From NCBI RefSeq assembly GCF_003026365.1, contig NZ_PYOM01000018.1, forward strand, positions 1 to 64,000: a DNA stretch of 64,000 bases, given 5' to 3'. Below, in pieces: positions 39,941-49,770 of the stretch. The translations under genes and the position numbers were made by a program. Position 1 is the stretch's first letter. Each line of letters begins with the position of its first letter. The stretch comes from Photobacterium angustum. Lineage in GTDB: Bacteria > Pseudomonadota > Gammaproteobacteria > Enterobacterales > Vibrionaceae. Under the pieces are notes generated by a model. That model was not told where the DNA came from, ran no database searches, and saw only the letters and a list, made by a program, of their open reading frames with translations.

Positions 39941-40393
39941 ATGTCTGAGATGAACAAAAACGATGAGCAAATCGTTGAAGAAGTAACGTTTACGCTAGAA
40001 GACTGTTCACCAGAACTTCGTCAAGTTGTAAAATTTGAGAAAGTACCAACAGAACTTATTGATATGCTAGTTAATGTCTACAAAGTTTCTGAGCCAAGTA
40101 CACGCGAAGCATGGAATTCACTACCTGCAAGTGCTCAAAATGTATTAGATAACTTTGAGCAATTTCATGCTCTAGTTGCACTAAGCCAAAGCTACTCAGG
40201 TGTTGATTTCCTAAGTGAAATGCAAGATACGAAGTTCCCTGAAGACATGAGTGCTGAAGAACAAGCAGACTACAAAGCATCTGCGCTTGATAAAGTTCTT
40301 CATAGCTGTGTGAAAGATATGTGTAAACAACTTAAGAAAGCACGTCAAAATCCACCAATGAAACGTGAATTCAATATGATCTTTCAAAAATAG
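39941..40393 (+). CDS. Acidic protein of unknown function (150 residues)
   Basis: The start at ATG 39941 is chosen because AGGA precedes it by eight bases; the frame runs 21 codons further upstream without a ribosome site. The protein is acidic at the N-terminus (EQIVEEVTFTLEDCSPE), all-helical in appearance and lacks a signal peptide or membrane segment. The C-terminus is basic (KQLKKARQNPPMKREF). Three cysteines are present. No family was recognised. A strong terminator follows, so it is a monocistronic gene. Confidence 0.75.
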   Translation: MSEMNKNDEQIVEEVTFTLEDCSPELRQVVKFEKVPTELIDMLVNVYKVSEPSTREAWNSLPASAQNVLDNFEQFHALVALSQSYSGVDFLSEMQDTKFPEDMSAEEQADYKASALDKVLHSCVKDMCKQLKKARQNPPMKREFNMIFQK

Positions 40394-40729
40394 TTATTAA
40401 ATATATAACTGTAGAACATAAGGAGTAGCATTTGCTGCTCCTTTTTTTGTTGGAAAAATGAAGTGCGAATGTAACCAACATAACAAAAGAAATAACCATA
40501 ACATCTAATTTATAAAATGATATTCAAGGGCTCAATATGTATTCTTGACTGCTTGTATTATTTTCATCTTTACTAATCCTACTCTACGGTTAAAATCCTT
40601 GCATAATTAACAAGTTGCAACAATTTAAAGCGGTTAACACAAACTTAATGCAGTAGTTTTACATAACTTTTTATAGCACTTCGTGATATTATACAAAATT
40701 GAATGATTTCAATAGCTAGAGGTTCATGG
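40394..40729. other. Region upstream of the second ToxR-like gene
   Basis: About 336 bases. It holds the terminator at 40420-40447 and then an A+T-rich stretch that should carry the promoter of the ToxR-like gene. No operator was recognised. Confidence 0.4.
40420..40447 (+). terminator. Terminator after the acidic 150-residue protein gene
   Basis: AAGGAGTAGCA pairs with TGCTGCTCCTT (one G-U pair) and is followed by seven Ts on the plus strand. Confidence 0.85.
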
Positions 40730-42013
40730 ATGCCAAATACTGAGCAGATAAGATTCCAGACAAATGTGTGTTATGTAGAAAGCCAGGGTATTCTCAAAAC
40801 ACCAGAATCTACGCTCAAGTTAAATTTATCTGAGCAATACATTTTATCGTATCTCATAGATAATTATGGTAAACCCGTAACAAAAGATGAGCTATTAAAT
40901 GTAGGTTGGCCCGATCGCATTGTAACTGAAGCTTCTTTATTTCAAGTCATTCGCGCTCTACGCGTGAAACTGAATGAAGAAAAAAAAGGTGATATTATTG
41001 AAACATTGCCACGTGTTGGTTATCAAATTCGAGAATTCACTCGAGAGACGGTTGATTTATCGGAATCTCAGCGTTTATCCCCATTAAAGAAACTCGGAAA
41101 AAAAACAGTCGTTCTTTCTGCAATTAGTTTAGCTGTGATGGTGAGTGGCATCGCTTGGATGAAATATCCTTATTCTGGCTCACCAAAAAACTATTTAATT
41201 GATAAAGATCGAGTTGGTAGCAATGATTTTACTTATATAACGTCAAATGCTGAAGATCTCGCTGATCTTCGAGGTAAAGTAAAAGAGATCATTAATCAAC
41301 AAACAGATAAGTACGGTACAATTACGACTAAAAATCAACGAGTCTATCTTTATAAGACAGAGAGTTTTTATTCTGCGGCATGGTGCACTGTAGACAGCAA
41401 TAAAGTTTGTAAAAAGAATAGTGATTTTAGCTATAAAATAATACCTGATGAATGGTCTACATTTGCTGATATTGTCGTTAACAATAAAAAGATCTATCAC
41501 GGTACACCAATTATTCAAACTGAGAATACGCAAGAACCAACGTCTATTGCCTACACGTCGTATATTGATAAATCAGGTATACAATCAAAGGTTACGCACC
41601 TATTTCTTACTCCGACAAATAAAAACGGCATCTTTAATTATTCAATGATGTCTTTTATTCAAGAGAAAGAGAGCGGCATGTTTCACCCACTCTCTATCAG
41701 TGCTGCCAAAGCAATACTGTATGATCAAAGTTCTCAGTTTTTGAAAACGGTGAAAATTGAACCTGAAATGTTTCACTGGTCTTATCAACCAAGTGTAAAT
41801 TTTGATGAAAAGAAATCACTAGCATTAAAGCATAGTAATTTAGTTGAACAAGGGTTTCAAAATAATAAGCCTTTTTTCAGTTACTTAGTGTATGAGCAAC
41901 CTCATCTAGTACTAATGCTTGATAACACAACAGGGTTTGTCTGGAATAGCACCAGTGAAGAAGATCCTTATGCGATTTTTTCATACCCTTCATCGAGCTC
42001 GACAAATAAATAA
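40730..42013 (+). CDS. ToxR-like membrane transcriptional regulator
   Basis: 427 residues from ATG 40730, which has AGAGG seven bases upstream; an earlier in-frame ATG (40703) lacks one. Residues about 20-105 form an OmpR-type winged helix, with LSEQYILSYLIDNYGKPVT and ETLPRVGYQI. One membrane helix, TVVLSAISLAVMVSGIAW, lies near residue 130. The remaining 280 residues are periplasmic and do not resemble a known sensor. The cytoplasmic DNA-binding, membrane-bound design is that of ToxR and CadC. The partner signal and target genes are unknown. The upstream gene is separated by a terminator. Confidence 0.88.
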   Translation: MPNTEQIRFQTNVCYVESQGILKTPESTLKLNLSEQYILSYLIDNYGKPVTKDELLNVGWPDRIVTEASLFQVIRALRVKLNEEKKGDIIETLPRVGYQIREFTRETVDLSESQRLSPLKKLGKKTVVLSAISLAVMVSGIAWMKYPYSGSPKNYLIDKDRVGSNDFTYITSNAEDLADLRGKVKEIINQQTDKYGTITTKNQRVYLYKTESFYSAAWCTVDSNKVCKKNSDFSYKIIPDEWSTFADIVVNNKKIYHGTPIIQTENTQEPTSIAYTSYIDKSGIQSKVTHLFLTPTNKNGIFNYSMMSFIQEKESGMFHPLSISAAKAILYDQSSQFLKTVKIEPEMFHWSYQPSVNFDEKKSLALKHSNLVEQGFQNNKPFFSYLVYEQPHLVLMLDNTTGFVWNSTSEEDPYAIFSYPSSSSTNK

Positions 42014-42015
42014 TT

Positions 42016-42042
42016 AAATGCGCAGTATTCTGCGCATTTTTT
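42016..42042. terminator. Bidirectional terminator between ToxR-like gene and nfeD
   Basis: AAATGCGCAG (42016-42025) pairs perfectly with CTGCGCATTT (42030-42039) around TATT, with Ts after it on the plus strand. It lies between convergent genes. Confidence 0.85.
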
Positions 42043-42043
42043 A

Positions 42044-42493
42044 TTATGAAGGTTTTACAATTAAGGTTATTCCTTCTACATCAACAACCACAACCTTCTG
42101 CCCTTCAGCTAAATCAACATCTGTTTTAACACTCCATGTGGTATCACCAAGTTGCAATCGACCATTTCCAGCATTCATTGCTTTTTCGACTGTAATAATT
42201 TGCCCAACCATTTGAGCTCCACGTTGATTTAATTTTGAAACAGAAGCATCCGTCTTATCTTTTTTATGCTGGTATCTCCACCATAGCCATGTGGTAAATA
42301 GCGCAAATACTGCAAAACATACCCACTGTAAGGGCCATGATACAGGTAACATTATAAATAAGACGCCGACTAGAACAGCTGAAATACCAAGCCATAATAA
42401 ATACCCAGCAGTGCCAAGTAATTCAAGTAGCAATAACACTAAACCTAATGCTATCCAATGCCAGAAATTCATTTGTTCTAGTAAATCGATCAT
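42044..42493 (-). CDS. NfeD family membrane protein
   Basis: 149 residues. Two or three membrane helices fill the first half ([27 protein letters not shown], then [18 protein letters not shown]). A C-terminal OB-fold domain follows, with [29 protein letters not shown] and VEGITLIV. This short NfeD type is the usual partner of SPFH proteins. The start overlaps the qmcA stop by four bases (ATGA), so translation is coupled. Together they are thought to organise membrane microdomains. Confidence 0.92.
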   Translation of the reverse strand: MIDLLEQMNFWHWIALGLVLLLLELLGTAGYLLWLGISAVLVGVLFIMLPVSWPLQWVCFAVFALFTTWLWWRYQHKKDKTDASVSKLNQRGAQMVGQIITVEKAMNAGNGRLQLGDTTWSVKTDVDLAEGQKVVVVDVEGITLIVKPS

Positions 42494-43419
42494 GCATTTC
42501 CACCTTTATCTGTTTTGTTACTCCATAACTCGGCAATACCAGCAACAGAACCCATCAAGCCCGCGGTTTCTAATGGCATCATAATGACTTTACCATTCTC
42601 AGACTGCCCGATCGCTTTTAGTGCTTCAGTATAGCCTTGTGCGACAAAGTAATTAACTGCCTTAATATCACCGTTCGCTATTGCATCTGATACCATTTTC
42701 GTTGCTTTAGCTTCGGCCTCGGCTTCACGCTCTCTTGCCTCAGCTTGTAGAATCACTGACTGTTTTTCACCTTCAGCTTTTAAAATTTCTGATTGCTTTT
42801 GTCCTTCAGCACGAAGAATTTCAGCTTGGCGAACACCTTCAGCTTCTAAAATTTCAGCACGTTTGTTTCGTTCAGCTTTCATCTGCGCGTTCATTGCAGC
42901 GGTTAAATCTGTAGGCGGTTGTACGTCTTTTATTTCAATACGTGTGATCTTAATACCCCACGGATTAGTTGCTTGATCGACAATTGTGAGTAGACGGCTA
43001 TTAATGGTATCTCGTTGCGATAACATTTCATCAAGCTCCATGGAGCCCAACACCGTACGCATATTCGTTAACGTCAGATTACGAATAGCGAGTTCAAGAT
43101 CTGATACTTCATACGCCGCTTTTGCCGCATCGAACACTTGAATAAAACAAACCGCATCAATTGTTACTGAAGCATTATCACGAGAAATAACTTCTTGAGC
43201 AGGAATATCTAACACTCGCTCCATCATATTCACTTTATTACCGACTTTATCAATAAAAGGAATAATCAAGTTTAGACCTGGGCGAAGTGTTTTGGTATAG
43301 CGCCCAAAACGTTCTACTGTCCATTCAGATCCCTGAGTAACAGTTTTAACACTTGATGCAATAATGACTATCGCAACAAAAATAAATATAGCAATGGTAA
43401 TTAACGAATCGTATGGCAT
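42490..43419 (-). CDS. qmcA: SPFH/band 7 protein, QmcA type
   Basis: 309 residues against 305 in E. coli. One N-terminal membrane helix ([18 protein letters not shown]) is followed by the band 7 domain (about 25-190, with [26 protein letters not shown]). Then comes a long alanine/glutamate coiled coil with repeats of the type [20 protein letters not shown]. The family is stomatin/flotillin-like and forms ring-shaped membrane assemblies. It is first in the operon with nfeD. Confidence 0.95.
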   Translation of the reverse strand: MPYDSLITIAIFIFVAIVIIASSVKTVTQGSEWTVERFGRYTKTLRPGLNLIIPFIDKVGNKVNMMERVLDIPAQEVISRDNASVTIDAVCFIQVFDAAKAAYEVSDLELAIRNLTLTNMRTVLGSMELDEMLSQRDTINSRLLTIVDQATNPWGIKITRIEIKDVQPPTDLTAAMNAQMKAERNKRAEILEAEGVRQAEILRAEGQKQSEILKAEGEKQSVILQAEAREREAEAEAKATKMVSDAIANGDIKAVNYFVAQGYTEALKAIGQSENGKVIMMPLETAGLMGSVAGIAELWSNKTDKGGNA

Positions 43420-43534
43420 AGCTTCTCTCCCTAATTAGCGTTGAAACATTGTACCATCGGGGTAAGTAAATATGCATCAACACACAAAAAATGAGACATG
43501 GTTAAAAGAGAAAAGTAAATCGTAATAGACTAGA

Positions 43535-43570
43535 AAAACTAAACGCCAAATGAATAAACATTTGGCGTTT
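43535..43570 (-). terminator. Terminator of the small membrane protein gene
   Basis: A 12-bp perfect stem (AAACGCCAAATG at 43541-43552 with CATTTGGCGTTT at 43559-43570) is followed by a T-rich tail on the minus strand. Confidence 0.85.
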
Positions 43571-43608
43571 AATTTTGTATTTATTCTGTATTGATGATTG
43601 CTACTTAT

Positions 43609-43884
43609 TTAACATTTACGCATAGTTACATCTTCAAATTCACCATCAATCACAGTATGTGCTGATTGTTGACGGTAATCCGTGTCAACTTTTCGATCTC
43701 GTCCAGCAAAACCTTCACTAAAAGTACGCTCTTCAAATTGAACACCTTCCGATGCTAATTTGCGTTTAATAAATGGTTTTGCAATTAATGCTACGACGCC
43801 CATCAAAAGAGCCATTATCGCAGCAAATGAAATAGTAAATAATCCAATAACTACAGCAACAAAACCAGTAAGTAAATTTTTCAT
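43609..43884 (-). CDS. Small membrane protein of unknown function (91 residues)
   Basis: The start at ATG 43882-43884 is supported by GAGAGG seven bases upstream; the frame extends 12 codons further. Residues 4-35 form one long or two short membrane helices (LLTGFVAVVIGLFTISFAAI and MALLMGVVALIAKPFI). The rest is a soluble charged tail (FIKRKLASEGVQFEERTFSEG). It has the look of a conserved gammaproteobacterial hypothetical protein, but no family was identified. Confidence 0.7.
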   Translation of the reverse strand: MKNLLTGFVAVVIGLFTISFAAIMALLMGVVALIAKPFIKRKLASEGVQFEERTFSEGFAGRDRKVDTDYRQQSAHTVIDGEFEDVTMRKC

Positions 43885-44391
43885 GGCTAAGCCTCTCTCT
43901 ATAATATTTAGATAGAACAATAGCTAACTCGTTTGTTACTATTTTCTTTCTAAACTGATCTGCACTCTCACGTAGCAGTTATTTTTAGCTTACAACTAAA
44001 TTAACTGACTGAAGATGAACCGAGGATGAACATATAACCTATTGTTCACAATCTACATCTTCTCTAACGAAAACTGAAACTTACAAAAGAACGTTAGTGA
44101 TAATACAAACTATAAAGAGCATATTTCTATTGAAGGTGGGAGGTAGGACTTTGGAATACCTACAACAATGAGTCAGCTCCGATCTCATTGAACCCTAATC
44201 CCGCCATGTCGGCGATGTCCTAACTTAACGTCACCGCAAGTTAGGTCGGCACAACCCGTGATAAGCCAGATTATAGTCGCTGAATACTATTATTCTCTGC
44301 ACTCCCCGCTTCAAGCCGTCGCTTAAAGCTATAAAACTATAGCACTTTAAATTTTATAAAAGCAATAACAAACAGCGAGTATGTATCATTT
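43885..44391. other. Gene-poor region with G+C-richer structured segment
   Basis: About 500 bases between the small membrane protein gene and the histidine phosphatase gene. The part 44145-44320 is clearly richer in G+C than its surroundings and includes an 8-bp perfect inverted repeat (CCTAACTT at 44219-44226, AAGTTAGG at 44238-44245). Frames on the minus strand are broken by stops. It may be a relic of an insertion sequence or other mobile DNA, but no element was identified. Confidence 0.35.
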
Positions 44392-44997
44392 TTATACAGC
44401 TTCAACTGATACTTCACACTGTATGCGGCTAATTTTATGATCTGCCAATAAAAAATATGCATTTTGTGGCAAATCTTGTTCAAAGGTTTCACTGTAACTC
44501 ATGGCGGCATACACTCCTCTAAACACTGCACCTGTCAGTCCATGCGAAACAACAATGAGATGATCTGGAATTAAGTCATCATGCAAAAAATCTTTAATTC
44601 GATATACAACTGATTCATATGATTCACTATTTGGCGCAGATAGATACCAATCACGATGACTCAATAGCTTCGGATTATTCTGGACTAAATCAGGTATAAA
44701 ACATTTTTCCCAGTCACCTAAATTAAACTCTTTTAAGCGCTCATCAGTCGTTATTAAATTGCTATCTATTCCTAACTCTTTACAGACTATGTTAGCTGTT
44801 TCAATTGCTCTACCAAGTGGACTGCAATAAACAGCCCAATGCTTTTTATTACCAATTTTTCGATTGATAGATGCACCAATCATGGATGCTTGTTCTTTTC
44901 CTAATTCCGTCAAGCCTGAGTTACAATGTCCTTGTAAGCGTTGTTGAGCGTTAAACGTTGTTTGACCATGGCGTAATAGATAAATGCTTTTTGACAT
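44392..44997 (-). CDS. Histidine phosphatase family protein (intact copy)
   Basis: 201 residues of the phosphoglycerate-mutase-like superfamily. It has the catalytic LRHGQTTFN motif at residue 8, Arg in SPLGRAIET, the acidic DERLKEFNLGDWE and the second histidine in VVSHGLTGAV. The shape suits small broad-specificity phosphatases such as GpmB/PhoE types; the substrate is unknown. The ribosome region reads AAGGGGAATACA. A second, broken copy in the same orientation lies at 50043-50370, and the similarity continues into the upstream region. Confidence 0.88.
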   Translation of the reverse strand: MSKSIYLLRHGQTTFNAQQRLQGHCNSGLTELGKEQASMIGASINRKIGNKKHWAVYCSPLGRAIETANIVCKELGIDSNLITTDERLKEFNLGDWEKCFIPDLVQNNPKLLSHRDWYLSAPNSESYESVVYRIKDFLHDDLIPDHLIVVSHGLTGAVFRGVYAAMSYSETFEQDLPQNAYFLLADHKISRIQCEVSVEAV

Positions 44998-45378
44998 TGT
45001 ATTCCCCTTGCGATTAGAGGAAATTACACCACTTATTACCTTACGACAAGTTGAATACCCCTTTAATACTTATAAAGTATAACCTTGAGTAATAAATACA
45101 AAGAGAGTGGCTTAGTTTACAAACACAAGAATGATTTGAAAGTCTTACTTATCTAAATGAAAGCTACCGTTTGTATAGGTCAAGAGAATTACCCTTAAGG
45201 AGATATCACAACAACAATTTATTAATCTTAAGGCCACTTATATGTTATGTATCACTCAAAGTGTAAAATTCATTGAATGTGGTAAATATCTTCGATTGTA
45301 AAGGTGAATTGAACTAAGCATAGTCCTAATAAGAGATAGTAATTTCTGTGCAGGTCGGAATCTAATAGAAGATATGTA
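44998..45378. other. Upstream region of the phosphatase gene, repeated near 50.4 kb
   Basis: The first 245 bases (to about 45243) are a diverged copy of 50371-50621, sharing stretches such as AAATTACACCACTTATTACC. After that the similarity ends. No gene is supported here. Confidence 0.6.
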
Positions 45379-45660
45379 GTGTTAAGATATGTAGATCCAG
45401 GCTTCCCAGTAGAGAACCTAAAGTTTGATAGCGAGTATAGTTACCTTTACATGGCTCCTTTTAGTAAATACTTAGACTATCGTATCAAAGCCTATAAACG
45501 TACTGATGAGCAATGGAAAAAAATTTATGAACAAGGTCGATTATCAATGTTCCCATACATTAAGAATCTTAAAACAGGCGATATTGACTACTTTAATAAA
45601 AAGTTAACAACAATACAAAAAGACGCCAATTATTTAATGAATAGTTTGATGGCTCAATAA
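45343..45660 (+). pseudogene. Fragment of an unidentified gene
   Basis: An open frame from 45343 to a stop at 45658-45660 has protein-like composition, but no ATG or ribosome site at its 5' end; a GTG at 45379 would give 93 residues. The visible part (YVDPGFPVENLKFDSEYSYL, then YLDYRIKAYKRTDEQWKKIYEQGRL) looks like the C-terminal end of a longer, possibly secreted protein. It lies between the phosphatase copy and the transposase relics, so a truncated gene is the likeliest reading. No family was recognised. Confidence 0.45.
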
Positions 45661-46625
45661 CACGTTATTTATTGAGCCACTACCAAGTAAATATATTAAA
45701 TTAAATGGTATTAATCTAATTATCGGTAATTCAATTAATCATTCTATTCCCTACCATATCGTTCAGACTTTCTAACTTACTTTGTTCACATTCGAGCTAG
45801 CTTCCACGACTACCTCAGAAATGCCTCGAAATTGGTTTCACCAAAAAGTCTACAATCACAGTCGACTAGTTTTTGACCTAATAGAACTAATACTACAAAC
45901 AAAAAATCTATGAACGTACTGTCTGGGTATTTGGAGATGACCCTGTGCCATCGTAAGATCGTTGATCATTTTGCCTGTTCTCCATGATGTCGTCAGATAA
46001 TCAGATATCAATGCGTCCACGATCACGAAGAATTTAGTTATATTTTGCATAATTAGTTTACACCGATAGGTATGCTTTTTGATGTAATAGCGTCTGGATT
46101 CGTTGTATTTGTAAGGCATGAGTATTGAGCTAGATACGAAGATAGATGGCAAGGGTAAAGGAAGACACGCTCAAATCAAAATTGACGATTTAATGAGCGC
46201 GTCAACAAAACCATGCTTGCCTTAAAAATAAGGCCTGTATTAAGAAACTTTCTATACAAGCGGGTATTGCTGAATCTCCGTTAAGACGATGGGTTCGAGA
46301 TGACACACTTAAACAAATACAGCAACAAAAGGAAAATGACGAAAGTCAGTTGCAAGGGGCACTGAGCCGAACCCAAGATGTAAAAGAGGCCTTGTTAAAG
46401 ACGATTTCTATCTATGCGCGTGAATTTGGGGAAGATTGCGAGTGATGGGAGTCTGATTGAGAGGCTAATTTTTTCGAATGTCATCATAGAATTAGGCGAG
46501 CAAGTCCTCAAAAAAGCCCAAGCAGCCTCGGGTTATTGAAAAATTGCTAATATAGAACTAATGTATATAATGCTTCGCTCTTTTCTTTCAAGGTACTCAG
46601 TGACTTATTATTTTTCAGGTTAACA
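45661..46625. other. Degraded DNA with transposase relics
   Basis: Nearly 1 kb without an intact gene. From 45856 to 46152 the minus strand has an open frame (ISDYLTTSWRTGKMINDLTM is its most protein-like part) that was not recognised. From 46190 to 46445 the plus strand has a transposase-like frame, described separately. Several short frames broken by stops lie between. The arrangement suggests old insertion-sequence debris. Confidence 0.5.
46194..46445 (+). pseudogene. Remnant resembling an IS transposase helper (OrfA-like)
   Basis: An open frame without a start codon ends at a stop at 46443-46445. It reads KKLSIQAGIAESPLRRWVRD followed by a Gln/Lys/Glu-rich helix, the pattern of a helix-turn-helix plus leucine zipper found in IS3-type OrfA proteins. 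A stop lies just upstream, and no OrfB follows. The assignment rests on this pattern alone. Confidence 0.35.
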
Positions 46626-49607
46626 ATGAATAAAGGTTTAGTTTTTACCGCTTTATTTTTCATGATCTGCCTTGTAGGTTGTGGCGACTCTGGTGACAAT
46701 TCCACACCAGATAAAAAAACCACCCCAGATATTCCGCCGATTGTGGAGCATCAACTCGATGAGATTTATATCACTGCCAAAAAAACGACTTTTGCCCAAC
46801 AACAGTTGTCTCTAAACAAAGGACTCTCATTGTCTTTTCAAGCTGAAGGACATTATTCAGATGGACATCTAGCAGATATTACCCAAAATGTTATTTGGCA
46901 GAGCTCTGAAGCTGATGTGGCTTATTTTGGTTTAGATAACACAATCACAGCTGTACGTGAAGGTGAAACTCTCGTCACTGCTCGTTGGCAAGGCATTCAA
47001 AGTGAGCCTTTACCGCTGATGATCACCTATGCCAGTATCCAACAGCTGTCGATAGAGTTGGCGATGGAGACTATGCAACTTGGCAGCACGCAGCAAGCCC
47101 ATGTCATTGCTACCCTAAGTGATCAACAACATGAAAGCATTGACAAAGATATTGATTGGCAAACATCCACCCCTGAATTAATCGATATAAGCGAACAAGG
47201 TGTCATTTCAGCGCTTGATAGTGGCGTCGCAGAGATCAGTGCCTTATTTGCAGGCTTTGAGGTCACACAAAAAATAATCATACTTGCACCTAAAATCACT
47301 CAATTACAGCTAGTTGCATTTGATAGCACTATGAGTAAAGGCACCAGTCAGCAAGTTAAAGTTAATAGCATTTATGACAATCAAAGTATTCTTGATATCA
47401 CGAACGATATCAACTGGCAAGTGGCTGATCCAAACATCATCAGCATTCAAAAAAACAATCAGTGGGTTGCCAAGCAATCAGGTACAACAGAGATTGTTGG
47501 TGAATTTGCTGGCTTTCAAACAGATCCTCTAACCATCAAGGTGAAAGAAGCAGCAATCACTCAACTTCATTTAAGTAGTCCACAGCAAACACTGACCATA
47601 GGTCAAAGTATCCCATTAACGCTGAAGGCACAGTTTTCAGATGGCAACATTCATTCTTTAACACAAGGGATCACTTGGTCTAGTTTAGGACATGTTATTA
47701 TCAGTGAGAACGGCAAGCTCACCGCACAAAGTTCTGGTGAAACCAGCATATGGGCCACCGTCAATGGCGTAAAAAGCAACCCTGTGGTCATTAAAGTTGC
47801 GGCAGCGAAGTTATCCCATATTGAAATCATGGCAAAGACTAACCAGATGCTAGTTGGTGAAACAACCTCATTAAAAGCCATGGCTTACTATGATGATGGA
47901 CAATCTCAAGATATCAGCGGTGAAACCGATTTTGTGATTTTAGATAATCACAGTCGTATGAAACATCATATTATATTAGAAGCCATTCAGCCTGGGAAAA
48001 CGCGCATTAAAGCGACTTATAAAGGTAAAACAAGTGAAATCATAGACATTGATATTGCTGCGGTGCAAGCCACAAGTTTAGATATTGAAGCGCAACAAGC
48101 CTATGCCAACATCCCTAAAGGGACAAATACACGTTTTAAAGTTGTTGCAGCATTTAATGATGGCACAAACCGTTATCTGACACATAAAGTCACTTGGCAT
48201 TTATCTCATCCTGAAATATTGACGATGACAGGTCAAGGCAGTTTTCAAGCTAATGCAGTAGGTCACACCGACATTTGGGCCAGCTATGGTGAAATAAACA
48301 CAAAACCTTTGACCGTTAAAGTCACAGACGCTGCAGTAGATAGCTTTTACATTGATAAAGCACCAATTACTATTGCAGCTGGTCATCACAAGGCCATAAA
48401 AGCTTTTGCAAAATTCTCTGATGATAATTTGGTTGATGTGTCACAACAAGTCACATGGACTAGTCGCCAACCTGAGATTGGTGATTTTGATACAGGTAAC
48501 CATTTACTCGCTAAACAAGCAGGCCAAGTGACAATTGATGCAAGGTTTCGATCGCAACATGTTGCGAGTAAAACCCTGAATATCAGCCAAGCTACGATTA
48601 ATAAAGTACAGTTAGCTGTTACGCAAGCTCAATATTATGTTGGAGATCACTTTGTACCACAATTGCAGGTGAAAGATAGCCTTGGTAATGATGTTCATAT
48701 CGAAAACTCGCAAGTAAAATGGTATTTTGATCATAAAATCGTACAGATGTTTGAACCGGGTCACTTACAAGCGATGAAAGCTGGCCAATTTGAACTCTTT
48801 GCAGTAGTAGCAGGACAGCAAAGCAATCGCTTGATCATCGCCATTGAAGACAATGAGTTACAAACACTAATCATTCAATCGCCAAGCACATTTATCATTA
48901 AAGGTGCCAAGATGCAACTGCAAGCCATTGGCGAGTATAGCAATGGCCAAAAAATTGATTTAACCTCTAAAGTCACATGGAGTTCTAATGATCAATCAAG
49001 AATCAGTGTCTCAGACACAGGTATGATCAAGGGACATCATGACAGTGCGCCAACCAGAATTAATGCAACATTCAATACACAACAAAGTCATATTAACATA
49101 TGGTCAAAGAAATTAGCGCAATGCCCACAAGGACAACTTCAAGAAAATCAAGCGGCTTCTTGCATTCATACAAGCCACGATGATGATGGTAATCTCTTTA
49201 GCGCTTCACCGTCGTTATCTTTGATCAAAGCTCTAGGTTATACAAAAGAGCAGCCTGTGAACGTGATGACACCATGGACTTATGCTGATGTGATGACAGA
49301 GCATGGCATTGACTTCCCGGTATTTCATGTGATTGATGAAAACCACTCCCGTCCTCGCGCTAAATATTGGTGTGTCTTATTAAATCACTTTGCGATTGCA
49401 GGAAAAAACACTTGGCATGTGCCGGATGACTTGCAGTTGATTAACTTTGCCAATACACAACAGCAGTTTAGTCAATATTGGCCTTTAACTTATGAATACT
49501 TTGCTAAAACTCCACTAACAAAGCATTTAATTCACCTGCGCCAACTGACGAACAATAATAATCCTCAGGCACAAGATTTAGGCTTGATGACCTGTATCGC
49601 AGATTAG
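46626..49607 (+). CDS. Large lipoprotein with about nine bacterial Ig-like (Big_2) repeats
   Basis: 993 residues. The signal peptide ends in the lipobox LVGC (C19), followed by a Gly/Ser/Asp linker. From about residue 47 to 830 there are nine repeats of 80-90 residues, each with a D/N-G turn, a W-x-S/T strand (ITWSS, VTWTS, VTWSS) and a late G-x-T/A-x-I segment: the BIg2 fold. The last 160 residues form a separate domain with a Cys/Trp pattern (YWCVLLNHF, KNTWHVPDDLQLINF, LMTCIAD) loosely like the DUF1566 lectin-like fold. It is probably surface-exposed and possibly an adhesin; no partner gene is adjacent. A terminator follows. Confidence 0.85.
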   Translation: MNKGLVFTALFFMICLVGCGDSGDNSTPDKKTTPDIPPIVEHQLDEIYITAKKTTFAQQQLSLNKGLSLSFQAEGHYSDGHLADITQNVIWQSSEADVAYFGLDNTITAVREGETLVTARWQGIQSEPLPLMITYASIQQLSIELAMETMQLGSTQQAHVIATLSDQQHESIDKDIDWQTSTPELIDISEQGVISALDSGVAEISALFAGFEVTQKIIILAPKITQLQLVAFDSTMSKGTSQQVKVNSIYDNQSILDITNDINWQVADPNIISIQKNNQWVAKQSGTTEIVGEFAGFQTDPLTIKVKEAAITQLHLSSPQQTLTIGQSIPLTLKAQFSDGNIHSLTQGITWSSLGHVIISENGKLTAQSSGETSIWATVNGVKSNPVVIKVAAAKLSHIEIMAKTNQMLVGETTSLKAMAYYDDGQSQDISGETDFVILDNHSRMKHHIILEAIQPGKTRIKATYKGKTSEIIDIDIAAVQATSLDIEAQQAYANIPKGTNTRFKVVAAFNDGTNRYLTHKVTWHLSHPEILTMTGQGSFQANAVGHTDIWASYGEINTKPLTVKVTDAAVDSFYIDKAPITIAAGHHKAIKAFAKFSDDNLVDVSQQVTWTSRQPEIGDFDTGNHLLAKQAGQVTIDARFRSQHVASKTLNISQATINKVQLAVTQAQYYVGDHFVPQLQVKDSLGNDVHIENSQVKWYFDHKIVQMFEPGHLQAMKAGQFELFAVVAGQQSNRLIIAIEDNELQTLIIQSPSTFIIKGAKMQLQAIGEYSNGQKIDLTSKVTWSSNDQSRISVSDTGMIKGHHDSAPTRINATFNTQQSHINIWSKKLAQCPQGQLQENQAASCIHTSHDDDGNLFSASPSLSLIKALGYTKEQPVNVMTPWTYADVMTEHGIDFPVFHVIDENHSRPRAKYWCVLLNHFAIAGKNTWHVPDDLQLINFANTQQQFSQYWPLTYEYFAKTPLTKHLIHLRQLTNNNNPQAQDLGLMTCIAD

Positions 49608-49618
49608 AGCGATGAAAT

Positions 49619-49641
49619 AAGGCGGCCAAGACCGCCTTTTT
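49619..49641 (+). terminator. Terminator of the Ig-repeat lipoprotein gene
   Basis: AAGGCGG (49619-49625) pairs with CCGCCTT (49632-49638), followed by Ts, 12 bases after the stop codon. Confidence 0.85.
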
Positions 49642-49770
49642 CAATCAATTAATGGTATTTTTCACTCATAGCCCGCCTCCCAAAATTTCAGTATTCACTG
49701 GGATTCTTGTTTTTATTAATTGCTCTATATTCGTCATCATCCAAACTGCCGTTTGTTCGCTTCACTCTTG

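Noticed and set aside
44219..44245. Possible integron attC site (CCTAAC ... GTTAGG)
   Set aside because: The core boxes pair, but the interval between them is only about 15 bases, far shorter than attC sites, and one box violates the consensus in either orientation. No integrase or cassette array is present.
45856..46152. Minus-strand frame of 98 codons in the relic region
   Set aside because: No ribosome site, no recognisable family and degraded surroundings. It was kept only as part of the relic region, not as a gene.
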